64,000 nt of DNA, taken from assembly GCA_030539395.1 (NCBI GenBank), contig JAUNSC010000013.1, positions 16,732 to 80,731 of the forward strand, read 5' to 3'. The position numbers were made by a program, and so were the translations under genes. This DNA comes from Eubacteriales bacterium (GTDB lineage: Bacteria; Bacillota; Clostridia; Lachnospirales; Lachnospiraceae). Below the pieces are notes generated by a model. The model searched no databases and had not been told where the DNA came from. It saw only the letters and a program-made list of their open reading frames with translations. Position 1 is the first letter of the stretch. The number at the start of each line of letters is the position of its first letter. Shown in pieces: positions 36,084 through 44,946 of the stretch.

Positions 36084-36935
36084 TTAACTAATATCGATCT
36101 TATGCAGATAATCTGCCAGAGAAAACCCCTGCTCCTGTTTTGCCACAAACAGGGTCCCATATTGTTCACCATTTAAAATTTTATGTATTATATGAAAATC
36201 TTTTCCATTGGCAATGATCATATCAGCTCCTGAACTGACTGCAATCTGAGCTGCCGAAAGTTTTGCACTCATGCCTCCGGTTCCCACATTGCTTCCGCTC
36301 GAGCTTTTTCCCATATGGAAAAGCTTTTCATCCAGTTCTTCAACAGTATCAATGAATTCTGCCGACGGATTCTGATGCGGATCGTCTGTAAATAAACCGT
36401 CAATATCCGACAACAGGATCAAAAGATCCGCTCCTATCAGAGAAGCAACCATTGCTGAAAGATTATCATTATCTCCAAACTTAATTTCATCGGTAGAAAC
36501 CGTGTCATTTTCATTTACAATCGGTATTGCTCCCAACTTTAACAGTTCCTGGAACGTGTTATATGCATTATCTCTGCTCACAGAATTTGTAATCGTAAAT
36601 TTTGTAAGTAATATCTGCGCTGCCATCTGACCGTATTCTGCAAACAATTTCTGATAGATCATCATCAGCTTTGCCTGTCCAATAGCCGCACAAGCCTGCT
36701 TCTCTGCAATATCTGTCGGCTTTTTATGAAATCCGGCAGTACTGCTCCCGACAGCAATCGCTCCGGAAGAAACCAGAATTACTTCTTTTCCCATGTTATG
36801 GATATTGCTGATTTCCCGAACAAGTATTTCAAGTTTTGTCAGATTCAACGCTCCTGTTGTCTCATGTGTCAGAGAAGAAGAACCTATTTTTATAATAATT
36901 CTTTGTTTATCCCTCAGTTTTTCACGAATATTCAA
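36084..36935 (-). CDS. proB: Glutamate 5-kinase (short form, no PUA domain)
   Basis: First step of proline synthesis, phosphorylating glutamate, and the usual point of proline feedback. The 283 residues hold the amino-acid kinase domain only: IIKIGSSSLT (about 14), VSSGAIAVG (about 54), NENDTVST (about 143) and GTGGMSAKLSAAQIA (about 219). The C-terminal PUA domain of many ProB proteins is missing, as is common in Clostridia. Translation starts at TTG 36935, ten bases after TAGGAG. Confidence 0.94.
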   Translation of the reverse strand: MNIREKLRDKQRIIIKIGSSSLTHETTGALNLTKLEILVREISNIHNMGKEVILVSSGAIAVGSSTAGFHKKPTDIAEKQACAAIGQAKLMMIYQKLFAEYGQMAAQILLTKFTITNSVSRDNAYNTFQELLKLGAIPIVNENDTVSTDEIKFGDNDNLSAMVASLIGADLLILLSDIDGLFTDDPHQNPSAEFIDTVEELDEKLFHMGKSSSGSNVGTGGMSAKLSAAQIAVSSGADMIIANGKDFHIIHKILNGEQYGTLFVAKQEQGFSLADYLHKIDIS

Positions 36936-36966
36936 TGTCTTCAGCTCCTACTTTCCAGCATTTTTC

Positions 36967-38625
36967 TTACAGAAATCTGATTTTTCGCAGCATACGAACC
37001 AGCAAATCCCCTTTAGGCAGATCTGCAATCTCACTTTCCCGGATCCCTTTTAAACGGATCAATAAGAATGCATAGACAAAAATTGCAGCAAGCACAGCCA
37101 GTATTAAAGCAGCTGCATTAGAAAATCTGTCTATAAAAATCGTATTTAAGAGAGCATTAAATATTTTGTATATGGCAATATCGACAATCCCCATTATAGT
37201 TGCAGAAATAAGCGGTATAAGAAACGTCTTTCTGATTTCCTGAGTATAATGCAGATAACGTTTAATCGCCATAGAATTCAAAATACATACCACAAGTGCA
37301 AAAATCGTATTAGAGTACACAACTCCATAAATATTCAGCTGAAAATTTTTCAAAAATACATACAATACAATAATATGTATCACCAGTGCTATAGCTGAAT
37401 TTTTCACCGGCTCCCCCATCCTGCTCATGCCCTGGAGAACCGCTGTAGATACCGTTGAAACAGCAAAAAGTATCATCATCAAAGAGCCCGCCTGCATAAG
37501 ACCTGCCGGAAGCTGTCTCCAATCATTAAATACAAGCGCCATAATCGGGTGTCCGAGTGTTAGAAATCCAACGGCGCAGGGAATCGTAATGATCATAGTG
37601 TAACGCATTACAGAACGGACTTTGATTTTTGCATCCCGGTAATCTCCATGAATCATTGCAGCTGAAAGAGGTGGAACAACAGAAGGCGCCAGCGATGATG
37701 CAAGCACCAGCGGAACATTCATCAGCACATAGAATTTCCCGCTGTATATGCCATAAATCGTATTATACTGAGATGGTGTATATCCCTGACCTGCAAGAAT
37801 ACTGTTAAAAATCGCCTGATCCAGTGTAGGTGTTATATTATAAATAACGGTGCTCAAAATTACCGGCAGTATTGTCAAAAAAATTGCAGTGTAAATCGCT
37901 CTGTCAGATTCAAGCCTCTTTGTCGGATCTCCGGCCATCTGACGCCGGAATTTCTTATTGAATGTTGCAAACAAAACTGCCAGGAGAACCAGAGATACCG
38001 CTACACTGACAGTTGTTCCAAATGTTGCCCCTGCTGCCCCAAGCGCATAGGCATATGACGGATCTTCACCTGCAAGAGACTTCCCGTAATTCACCATGAT
38101 CATTGCTCCTGCCACAGCAAAAATAACATGTATGATCTGTTCCACAACCTGTGAAACAGCTGTGGGAACCATGGTCTCATGCCCCTGGAAAAAGCCGCGG
38201 AATACACCCACTATCGCATAAATAAAAATTGCCGGAGCAAGAACACGAAGTGCATAAACAGCATTCTCAACTTTCATAATATTACAGATAACGCCCGCAA
38301 GAAAAAATGTCAGGAGTGCCACAACACCACCGCTGATAAGCGCAAATCTCATGGAACAGCGGAATACTTTCTGAGCATTTTTCATCTGTCCCAGATTAAT
38401 TCTCTCGGACACCAGTTTTGATACTGCAAGCGGAAGACTGAATGTGGAAATCATTAACAAAATCGTATATATGGAATTTGCAGTCTGATAATAGGCATTT
38501 CCTTCATCCGTAAGAATATTAGCGAGCGGAAAGCGATACAGCATTCCAAGTATTCTCGCCAAAATAGACGCCGCTGCAAGAATTGTGCCCTGCACTAAAT
38601 AATTTGATTTGTTTTTCTCTCCCAC
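36967..38625 (-). CDS. Polysaccharide/lipid flippase of the MurJ/SpoVB (MOP) family
   Basis: A 552-residue membrane protein with about 14 membrane segments of the MOP exporter superfamily, SpoVB/YtgP/MurJ branch, which flip lipid-linked sugar precursors such as lipid II. The N-terminus GTILAAASILARILGMLYRFPL (split: GTILAAASILARILG, MLYRFPLANIL) is typical. SpoVB (spore cortex) and YtgP/MurJ (vegetative) cannot be told apart here. GTG 38625 is preferred as start: GGAGG lies 8 bases before it, too close for the TTG at 38634. Confidence 0.87.
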   Translation of the reverse strand: MGEKNKSNYLVQGTILAAASILARILGMLYRFPLANILTDEGNAYYQTANSIYTILLMISTFSLPLAVSKLVSERINLGQMKNAQKVFRCSMRFALISGGVVALLTFFLAGVICNIMKVENAVYALRVLAPAIFIYAIVGVFRGFFQGHETMVPTAVSQVVEQIIHVIFAVAGAMIMVNYGKSLAGEDPSYAYALGAAGATFGTTVSVAVSLVLLAVLFATFNKKFRRQMAGDPTKRLESDRAIYTAIFLTILPVILSTVIYNITPTLDQAIFNSILAGQGYTPSQYNTIYGIYSGKFYVLMNVPLVLASSLAPSVVPPLSAAMIHGDYRDAKIKVRSVMRYTMIITIPCAVGFLTLGHPIMALVFNDWRQLPAGLMQAGSLMMILFAVSTVSTAVLQGMSRMGEPVKNSAIALVIHIIVLYVFLKNFQLNIYGVVYSNTIFALVVCILNSMAIKRYLHYTQEIRKTFLIPLISATIMGIVDIAIYKIFNALLNTIFIDRFSNAAALILAVLAAIFVYAFLLIRLKGIRESEIADLPKGDLLVRMLRKIRFL

Positions 38626-38652
38626 GTGTTCCAATCCTCCATGAAGTATATT

Positions 38653-39750
38653 TTAGCGAATAGTCGTATCTCCCTTTTTTGTATCCTGCACAATACAAAT
38701 CCATGTTTTGCCCTGATTTATTGCAATTTCATTTCCCTGTGCATCATAATATCTTGCCGGGCCCCAGTCAGTATCTTTCTCCCACACTGCATTCTGGTAA
38801 GTACCTTTTGTGAAAAGTATCGCTTCACCGCCGGAATTTGTGTTTACATTCAAATAACCATTATCATCATAAGGCTCTATCTCACAATATTGAATGATAA
38901 CATTATCATATGCCAGCTGTCGGCCGGTAAGTTCATCTATCTGAGCGTCTCCATACTGAAAACGCTTATACTGTTCTGTCTCTGAATCGTATTCAAAATA
39001 CGGCTTATTGCTGTACAGGCTTGGTTCAATATATTCTGCCGTTCCATCCGAATACGTTATAACTTCACCATCTGCCGCAAACTTGAAGTGTCCTTCATAT
39101 TCATCATCAAGTTCCGTATTATATTCTTTTTTCTCCAGTGCCTTCTGCAGGCCTTCATAACTTGTATATGCATTATGAGGCGCAGGTCTGTCATTTGTGC
39201 GATAGAAAATTTCTTCTCCGGCATATCCATTGATTTTTCCTGCTGCCTCCTGATATTCAAGTCCGCTTATATTATCTACCATATCAGAATTCAGCAGATC
39301 AAAAGCATAGACCGCCTGTCCGTAATGCGTATAAAATGCATCAAATTCCATTGCAAAATCTATGAAATAGTCACGGCAGCTTCTGACCGGTCCTATTTTT
39401 TCAAGTTCATAATCTTCGAAAATGCCCAGAAGTCTTGTAATTGCGCCCTCTACAGGTGCTTCATATATTACTTCAGCATTGGCAATTCCTGCCTGGGGCA
39501 TCGCATTAATGATATTATTGATCATGATACCCATCGGTCTTGTATGCGCTATGCTCTCATCCGTCAATTTTCCAGTAAGATAGCTGTGAACATTTCCGTT
39601 TTCATCAGCCTGCTCACGCTCCAGATTTCCTCTTGTAATATCTGTTTTGGGTTCCTGATGCCACGTATCATCTTCCGCAAAAACCGGCACAGAAATCCCT
39701 GTGATAACAGCAGCAACAAATAAAAGCTTTGCAATTTTTTTCTTATACAT
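38653..39750 (-). CDS. Secreted DUF3048 protein (YerB-like)
   Basis: A 365-residue exported protein. The signal peptide is residues 1-25, ending VPVFA before EDD, with no lipobox Cys, unlike Bacillus YerB which is a lipoprotein. The DUF3048 N-terminal domain has RPMGIMINNIINAMPQAGI (about 75) and IGPVRSCRDYF (about 123); the C-terminal half (about 230-365) is the second DUF3048 domain. Function unknown. AGGAGGAG precedes the ATG, and ybeY lies 18 bases upstream. Confidence 0.88.
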   Translation of the reverse strand: MYKKKIAKLLFVAAVITGISVPVFAEDDTWHQEPKTDITRGNLEREQADENGNVHSYLTGKLTDESIAHTRPMGIMINNIINAMPQAGIANAEVIYEAPVEGAITRLLGIFEDYELEKIGPVRSCRDYFIDFAMEFDAFYTHYGQAVYAFDLLNSDMVDNISGLEYQEAAGKINGYAGEEIFYRTNDRPAPHNAYTSYEGLQKALEKKEYNTELDDEYEGHFKFAADGEVITYSDGTAEYIEPSLYSNKPYFEYDSETEQYKRFQYGDAQIDELTGRQLAYDNVIIQYCEIEPYDDNGYLNVNTNSGGEAILFTKGTYQNAVWEKDTDWGPARYYDAQGNEIAINQGKTWICIVQDTKKGDTTIR

Positions 39751-39768
39751 ATACTCTCCTCCTTATTA

Positions 39769-40272
39769 TTATAAACCATCTCTGGAAATTTTAAGTATCT
39801 CCATAACCCCTCTTTGTTTCTCTTCCATAACAGCAGCATCTGCCTGGGTCATATGATCATATCCCAACAGGTGGAACATGCTGTGAACGATCAGGAACGC
39901 ATATTCTCTTAAAACAGAATGCCCGTATTCTTTCGCCTGGTTTTCCACATGATCAATTGAAATCACAATATCTCCCAGAAGAAGTTCACCGGTTTCCGGA
40001 TGAAAGCAGTCTTCCTCCTCTTCCAGAAAATCAAACTTTCCGGGGACAGGATATGCAACCATAGGGAAAGAAAGCACATCTGTTGCCCGGTCTATTCCGC
40101 GCTGCTGCATATTGATAGAATGTATTTCCGCATCATTTGTCAACATAATACATACTTCTGCTTCATAAGGACATTCTTCATAATCAAGTACTGCTTCCAC
40201 CACCTGTTCAGCAACTTTGCGGCAGTCAAACGGCGTATCCCATTCTACTTCTCTTTCAAGATAAACCATCAT
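39769..40272 (-). CDS. ybeY: Endoribonuclease YbeY (rRNA maturation)
   Basis: Metal-dependent RNase for 16S rRNA processing and ribosome quality control. The zinc motif H-x3-H-x5-H is in HSMFHLLGYDH (about 130-140). NIEMRG-like NMQQRGIDRATDVLSFPM (about 54) is the other signature. Length 167 is normal. GGAGG lies 6 bases upstream, and the start overlaps the phoH stop. In Firmicutes it often follows phoH, as here. Confidence 0.95.
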   Translation of the reverse strand: MMVYLEREVEWDTPFDCRKVAEQVVEAVLDYEECPYEAEVCIMLTNDAEIHSINMQQRGIDRATDVLSFPMVAYPVPGKFDFLEEEEDCFHPETGELLLGDIVISIDHVENQAKEYGHSVLREYAFLIVHSMFHLLGYDHMTQADAAVMEEKQRGVMEILKISRDGL

Positions 40273-41285
40273 TTCATACCTCCGCGTACTCTTCCTCCGG
40301 AACGTGTTCCTGTTTTTCTTGACGGTGCCTGTTTTTTCTCAAACTCTTCATATGCCTGTACTATTTTCTGAACCAGCGGATGTCTGACAACATCCTGACT
40401 GCTAAGAGTACAAAATCCGATTTCATCTACTTTCTTTAAAACCTTTACCGCAACATCCAGACCCGACTGGCTTCCCGATGGCAGATCTTTCTGTGTCATA
40501 TCGCCGGTAATCACAACTTTTGATCCAAATCCGATACGGGTCAGAAACATTTTCATCTGTGCGGGAGTAGTATTCTGCGCTTCATCAAGGATAATATAAG
40601 CATTATCCAATGTACGTCCCCTCATATACGCCAGCGGCGCAACTTCGATCAGCCCTTTTTCCATATTTTTCTGAAAGCTCTCCGGTCCCATGATCTGATA
40701 AAGAGCATCATAAAGGGGACGCAGATACGGATCCACTTTACTCTGCAGATCTCCCGGCAAAAATCCAAGTTTTTCCCCTGCTTCAATGGCCGGCCTCGTC
40801 AGAATGATCCTGCTCACTTCGTCATTTTTAAAGGCCTGAATTGCCATAGCCATAGCCAAATATGTTTTCCCGGTACCGGCAGGGCCAATACCGAATACGA
40901 TCATTTTTTTCCGGATCGCATCTACATAATTTTTCTGCCCAAGCGTCTTTGGTTTGATCACCTTCCCGTTTATGGTATGACAGATAATGTCTTTATCGAT
41001 CTCCACAATGGCAGATTCTTTATTTTCAAAGGATAACGCGATCGCATAATCTACATTTTGTTCGGTAATCTGGTTGCCTGCAGATGCCAGACGTGTCAGT
41101 TGTTCAAGAATGTCTGCAGCTTTTTTTGAAGCATGCTCACTCCCAAGTATCTTAACAGTTCCTTCCCTCGAAATTACTGTCACATTCAGTGTTTTTTCAA
41201 TCTTTTTTACATGTTGGTCGAACTGCCCGAATACATTACTCTCCAGATTAACCGGAATTGATACAGTTGATTCAACAATACTCAT
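40269..41285 (-). CDS. PhoH-family ATPase (YqfE/PhoL type)
   Basis: A 338-residue P-loop ATPase thought to act on RNA, often found with YbeY. Walker A is GPAGTGKTYLAM (about 137), Walker B VIILDEAQNTTP-like YIILDEAQNTTPAQMK (about 229), and ITGDMTQKDLP (about 257). A small KH-like N-terminal part precedes it. Its ATG overlaps the yqfD stop (ATGA). The yqfC-yqfD-phoH-ybeY order is the one known from spore-forming Firmicutes. Confidence 0.93.
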   Translation of the reverse strand: MSIVESTVSIPVNLESNVFGQFDQHVKKIEKTLNVTVISREGTVKILGSEHASKKAADILEQLTRLASAGNQITEQNVDYAIALSFENKESAIVEIDKDIICHTINGKVIKPKTLGQKNYVDAIRKKMIVFGIGPAGTGKTYLAMAMAIQAFKNDEVSRIILTRPAIEAGEKLGFLPGDLQSKVDPYLRPLYDALYQIMGPESFQKNMEKGLIEVAPLAYMRGRTLDNAYIILDEAQNTTPAQMKMFLTRIGFGSKVVITGDMTQKDLPSGSQSGLDVAVKVLKKVDEIGFCTLSSQDVVRHPLVQKIVQAYEEFEKKQAPSRKTGTRSGGRVRGGMK

Positions 41286-42508
41286 TCATCTATTCCTTCC
41301 TGCATGGACTCTGTCATCTCAGTGTCGCATCTTGTACCGGCTTTCTTCATCACAGTTAAGGTTCCGCTTGCACGGCACAAAGTCGCACTTATATTTATTT
41401 TAACATTATTTTCAAATATTTGAACCCCCTTTTGTGTATTTTCTAATAGAAATTTCTGTAATTGCTTTTCTGCAATTTCTTCAGCTTCCTTCGGGGCGTA
41501 TGTTTTTGTCACATACCGGTATTCTTTCGCACTTATGTAACCGACAGACAGCGGTATATAAAAGTCTTTCATAATATGCAGCTGATGTTCCGAACTGATG
41601 ATATCTGCTGTTTCAAAATGATCCAGGCCGCTGTCAATACCAAAATATTTACTGCCGATCCTGGCATATACACCGAACCTTTTCTTTCCTGTATATTCCT
41701 GTGCCTGGTAGTTCATTTTAAAACAATTATTATAATTTATTTTTGTGCGTATATAAATATCCGCATCAGCGGCCGTATAAATACGTGAGGCAACCTCCCC
41801 TGCATCATCTGTGATCTCCATCGCCCCGGATACAAGAATATCCCCCTTTTTGACAGTATCTCCCTGAGATACCATCGGTTTCCCCTCTCTGGTAATCATT
41901 TTTTCGATAATGCCATCCACATCAGCCACAAGATCACTTGCCCCGTATTCTCTGTTCTCATATAAATTGAGATCCGTATTTTCCTGTACATTCACAAACA
42001 GCCCGGTGCCTTCCATCTTTACGGATACCCATATGATATCAGGAAAATGATTTCGTATATCTGCCGCAAGCTGCTTACAGTCCACATTTTTCTTTCTTGT
42101 TCCATATGATATTTTGTCTTCAGAAAGATATTCCATAATAGTCTGGCGGCTGATAGACATGTTTCCTTCAATTGATATGCCCCATATATACTGTGACAAC
42201 AGATAAATGAAAAAACCACAGAAAACGATTCCCAGCACAAAAGCTTTTCGTTTCCTATGGCGATTTATAAAAAAGGGCAGTCCATATTTTCTTTTTATTC
42301 TGATTCGTGTCCGGCATTTTTTTGAAAATGGTCTGAGTCTGTGGAAGTCTCTTGCAAACATATTGGTCTCATATCCCTTTTCTACCGGACGCAGCTCCCA
42401 AAGAAAGATGCCATTATTACAGCACAGATTTAAAAACCGCTCATAGGCGCCGCCGCAAATATGAATTCGAACATATCCTCTACACAGACGAAGCAAATGT
42501 CTTACCAG
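41282..42508 (-). CDS. yqfD: Sporulation protein YqfD
   Basis: A membrane protein (about 408 residues) of the YqfD family, expressed in the mother cell during sporulation in Bacillus. One membrane segment (about 95-113) with a basic stretch before it (RIRIKRKYGLP, HRKRK) and an external domain carrying WVSVKMEGTGLFVNVQE (about 160). The start is uncertain: GAGGGGG at 42516-42522 is 7 bases before a CTG (42508) that opens LVRHLLRLCRGYVRI, a good match to family N-termini. The alternative TTG 42496 lies 19 bases from that site and gives 404 residues. Confidence 0.85.
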   Translation of the reverse strand: MVRHLLRLCRGYVRIHICGGAYERFLNLCCNNGIFLWELRPVEKGYETNMFARDFHRLRPFSKKCRTRIRIKRKYGLPFFINRHRKRKAFVLGIVFCGFFIYLLSQYIWGISIEGNMSISRQTIMEYLSEDKISYGTRKKNVDCKQLAADIRNHFPDIIWVSVKMEGTGLFVNVQENTDLNLYENREYGASDLVADVDGIIEKMITREGKPMVSQGDTVKKGDILVSGAMEITDDAGEVASRIYTAADADIYIRTKINYNNCFKMNYQAQEYTGKKRFGVYARIGSKYFGIDSGLDHFETADIISSEHQLHIMKDFYIPLSVGYISAKEYRYVTKTYAPKEAEEIAEKQLQKFLLENTQKGVQIFENNVKINISATLCRASGTLTVMKKAGTRCDTEMTESMQEGIDE

Positions 42509-42522
42509 ACAAATTCCCCCTC

Positions 42523-42789
42523 TTAATAATAGTGTATATATTCAATCCTTCCACTTAAAACCAGTTCTTCTCTGGAATAGGAATCAATGAACAAGCCTTT
42601 TCCGCATACTTCAATCCGGCAGTTTTTGCACTGAATAAGCAATCTGTCTTCAGAGTATTCAATAATCCCAAGATAATTTTGCAGCTTGAGGCCAAATTGT
42701 CCAGTGATTTCTACCAAAGCAGCTTTTTCGGACAAATCTGCCGGAATCTCCATGGCTGAAGCAATTGTTTGATAGAAAGGTTTTTTCAT
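42523..42789 (-). CDS. yqfC: Sporulation protein YqfC (YabP/YqfC family)
   Basis: An 88-residue protein of the YabP/YqfC family; YabP is a coat-assembly protein, and YqfC is made in the mother cell. SAMEIPADLSEKAALVEITG (split: SAMEIPADL near 10, VEITGQFGLKLQNYLGI near 25) and the ending SGRIEYIHYY fit YqfC. ATG 42789 aligns with family starts; a GTG at 42801 is also possible, and neither has a strong ribosome binding site. It leads yqfD by 15 bases. Confidence 0.85.
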   Translation of the reverse strand: MKKPFYQTIASAMEIPADLSEKAALVEITGQFGLKLQNYLGIIEYSEDRLLIQCKNCRIEVCGKGLFIDSYSREELVLSGRIEYIHYY

Positions 42790-42844
42790 CGAACATATCA
42801 CTATCTTTGCATTTTATTATTTAATATATGTTCCTGCAGGCCTT

Positions 42845-43369
42845 TTATGCAAAAAATATTAACCCGAACCACGTTACGGTATGATTGTCACAATAAAAAT
42901 CTATCTTGCATTTCTCAGCAATTTCTGTGACTAATATACCGAAACTTTCTACGCACGGTATCATCTCTTCAGGATGCCTGCATGCATTCGGATATGCACA
43001 TACTTCACACTTCTGACAGGATTCACTGGAAAGAGGCATACACTCCATATCATGCTTTTTAAATTCTGTACACAACGCACGGGTTATTTCTTCATGTTCC
43101 TGCCTTGTCTTTAATGTTTCCTCCATAATAGAAGCATCACTGACTTCAGCCATTGTCGTGAATACCAGAACCTTTTGAAATTCCAAACATCTCCGCCGGC
43201 ATTCATCCACATCCCCCACCGCAGGGGGACAGGACCATGATTTTCCATAACGTTCACATTCTGTCCGGCATATATACCTTACTTTTTCCGAAAACGGGAT
43301 ATCAGATACATCTAATATCTCATACTGACATACCGGATAACCGGAAATCATTTCATCAAGATCAAACAT
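42845..43369 (-). CDS. DUF2284 cysteine-rich, probable metal-binding protein
   Basis: A 174-residue protein of the DUF2284 family, function unknown. It has two cysteine groups: CRTECERYGKSWSCPPAVG (about 34-52) and CQKCEVCAYPNACRHP (about 117-132), the latter laid out like a metal or iron-sulfur site. The rest is alpha/beta without membrane segments. A GGAGGAG-type site precedes the ATG. It lies between a HAD phosphatase gene and yqfC, with 45-56-base gaps, so it may or may not share their transcript. Confidence 0.82.
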   Translation of the reverse strand: MFDLDEMISGYPVCQYEILDVSDIPFSEKVRYICRTECERYGKSWSCPPAVGDVDECRRRCLEFQKVLVFTTMAEVSDASIMEETLKTRQEHEEITRALCTEFKKHDMECMPLSSESCQKCEVCAYPNACRHPEEMIPCVESFGILVTEIAEKCKIDFYCDNHTVTWFGLIFFA

Positions 43370-43413
43370 TTTACTCCTCCGGAATTAATTACTGCATCCT
43401 GACGGAGATTAAG

Positions 43414-44070
43414 TCACCTTAAAAGCAATTCCGAAATTTCTGCAGCTGTCTCTACAATGTAATCTGCTCCGGCGCCCGCCAGCTCAGAACGGTTTCCGTA
43501 ACCGTACAATACTCCCATGCTGTCCAGTCCGTTTCTCCTGGCGCCCAGAATGTCATGTTCACGATCCCCCACCATAAGGACCTTCTTTTTCTCCTCAGGC
43601 CGAATTTTTAATGATTCCAACGTATATTGAATTACTTCTTCTTTTTTCACACGCTTTTCATCCAAAGTTGCACCACAGATAAGCTCAAAATAGTCTGCCA
43701 TGTGAAAATATTTCAGGATCTGAACAGAAAACACCTCCGGTTTGGAAGTAGCGACAGCAAGTTTTTTTCCGTTTTTCTTCAAAATACCAAGCATTTCTTC
43801 CACACCCGGATAAATTTTGTTTTCAAACATTCCCTGTCTTTTGTAATACTCTCTGTACAGAGAAATTGCATAATCTGTCTCCTCTTTCGGAATGCCGCAA
43901 AAGTTCATAAAAGACTGCGCAAGAGGCGGTCCCACAAATTTTCGCAAAACACTTTCCGGCTGCTCCTTTGCTCCCAATTTTTTTAACGCATATGCCACAG
44001 AATTCATGATGCCCGGGCCTGATTCTGTAATCGTGCCATCTAAATCAAATAAAATATACTGATAATTCAT
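43414..44070 (-). CDS. HAD-family phosphatase (phosphoglycolate phosphatase-like)
   Basis: A 218-residue HAD hydrolase with motif I FDLDGTITES (about 6), an alpha-helical cap, motif II VATSKP (about 106) and motif III/IV VLMVGDREHDILGARRNG (about 162-179). It resembles Gph/PpaX-type phosphatases; the substrate cannot be read from the sequence. ATG 44070 is preferred, 9 bases after AAAGGA, over the ATG two codons earlier. It follows rlmH by 14 bases. Confidence 0.88.
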   Translation of the reverse strand: MNYQYILFDLDGTITESGPGIMNSVAYALKKLGAKEQPESVLRKFVGPPLAQSFMNFCGIPKEETDYAISLYREYYKRQGMFENKIYPGVEEMLGILKKNGKKLAVATSKPEVFSVQILKYFHMADYFELICGATLDEKRVKKEEVIQYTLESLKIRPEEKKKVLMVGDREHDILGARRNGLDSMGVLYGYGNRSELAGAGADYIVETAAEISELLLR

Positions 44071-44084
44071 ATACATATTTCCTT

Positions 44085-44564
44085 TTATTTGTGATAAGGC
44101 TCGTGGTTAATAATCCGAAAGCCTCTGTAAATCTGCTCCAGTAAAATTACGCGCATTAATTGATGGGGAAATGTCATATCAGAGAAACTGAGCAGATAAT
44201 CCGCACGTTTTAACACACGTTCATCAAGTCCCAGCGAACCGCCGATAATGAAAGTCAGATGACTGTCACCGTATGCCGCGCGCTTTTCTACAAAATCCGC
44301 AAACCCTTCTGAAGAAACCTTCTTCCCCTGAATAGCCAATGCGATCACGTAAGAGCCTTCTTTCACGGACTTTAAAATCCGCTCCCCCTCTTTTTCCTTA
44401 ATTTTCTTTTCCTCACCGTCACTTGCCCCATCCGGTGTTTTTTCATCTGTAACTTCCACAATTTCAAGTCTGGCATAACGGGAAAGGCGTTTAGCATATT
44501 CCTTTATAGCGTCTGCAAAATATTTTTCTTTTATTTTTCCGACACAGACAACTGTAATTCTCAT
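44085..44564 (-). CDS. rlmH: 23S rRNA (pseudouridine1915-N3)-methyltransferase
   Basis: SPOUT methyltransferase that modifies pseudouridine 1915 in helix 69 of 23S rRNA. The 159 residues are standard; FIIGGSLGLDERV (about 103) and FPHQLMRVILLEQIYRGFRI (about 130) form the knotted SAM site, and the ending NHEPYHK is diagnostic. Its ATG overlaps the stop of the Dabb gene (ATGA). The weak ribosome binding site suggests coupling. Confidence 0.97.
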   Translation of the reverse strand: MRITVVCVGKIKEKYFADAIKEYAKRLSRYARLEIVEVTDEKTPDGASDGEEKKIKEKEGERILKSVKEGSYVIALAIQGKKVSSEGFADFVEKRAAYGDSHLTFIIGGSLGLDERVLKRADYLLSFSDMTFPHQLMRVILLEQIYRGFRIINHEPYHK

Positions 44565-44860
44565 AATTCAAAATCCAGGCAGGAACGGTTGCAGGTGACG
44601 CTCCGGACGTATTTTCCGGCTTCCACATGGGCAGGATGTACCGTATATCCATTCAGCGCCTCAACTGACTCATAATCTCCGATCAGTGCCACATCACGGT
44701 TGCTGGAAGGCAGTTCATTTACAACTACCTGAAGAGAAACAACCCCCGGAACAATATCTCTTAAAGGCTCCAGAATCTCTTTCATTTTCTGTCCCGCTGC
44801 TTTTTTCTCTTCCTCATTTAATGTTTCTGCAAAATTCCACATTACAATATGTCTAACCAT
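44561..44860 (-). CDS. Dabb-domain protein (stress-responsive alpha/beta barrel)
   Basis: A 99-residue dimeric alpha/beta barrel (Dabb) protein. VRHIVMWNFAE at the start and YTVHPAHVEAGKYVR (about 71) are the family marks. Family members range from plant stress proteins to small enzymes, and the bacterial role is unknown. Two cysteines end the protein (VTCNRSCLDFEL). GAGGAG precedes the ATG. It overlaps rlmH by 4 bases. Confidence 0.88.
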   Translation of the reverse strand: MVRHIVMWNFAETLNEEEKKAAGQKMKEILEPLRDIVPGVVSLQVVVNELPSSNRDVALIGDYESVEALNGYTVHPAHVEAGKYVRSVTCNRSCLDFEL

Positions 44861-44901
44861 TCTCTTTCTCCTCGTATTATAAATCTGTATCTGATATACA
44901 A

Positions 44902-44935
44902 ATCCGCCACGCTCAAAATGCCGAGTGTGGCGGAT
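44902..44935 (-). terminator. Probable terminator after nfnB
   Basis: A 13-bp stem with one G-U pair (ATCCGCCACACTC / GAGCGTGGCGGAT on the - strand) lies 12 bases after the nfnB stop. Only TTTG follows, so the U-run is short, but the stem is very stable. Confidence 0.65.
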
Positions 44936-44946
44936 ATTTGCAAAAA

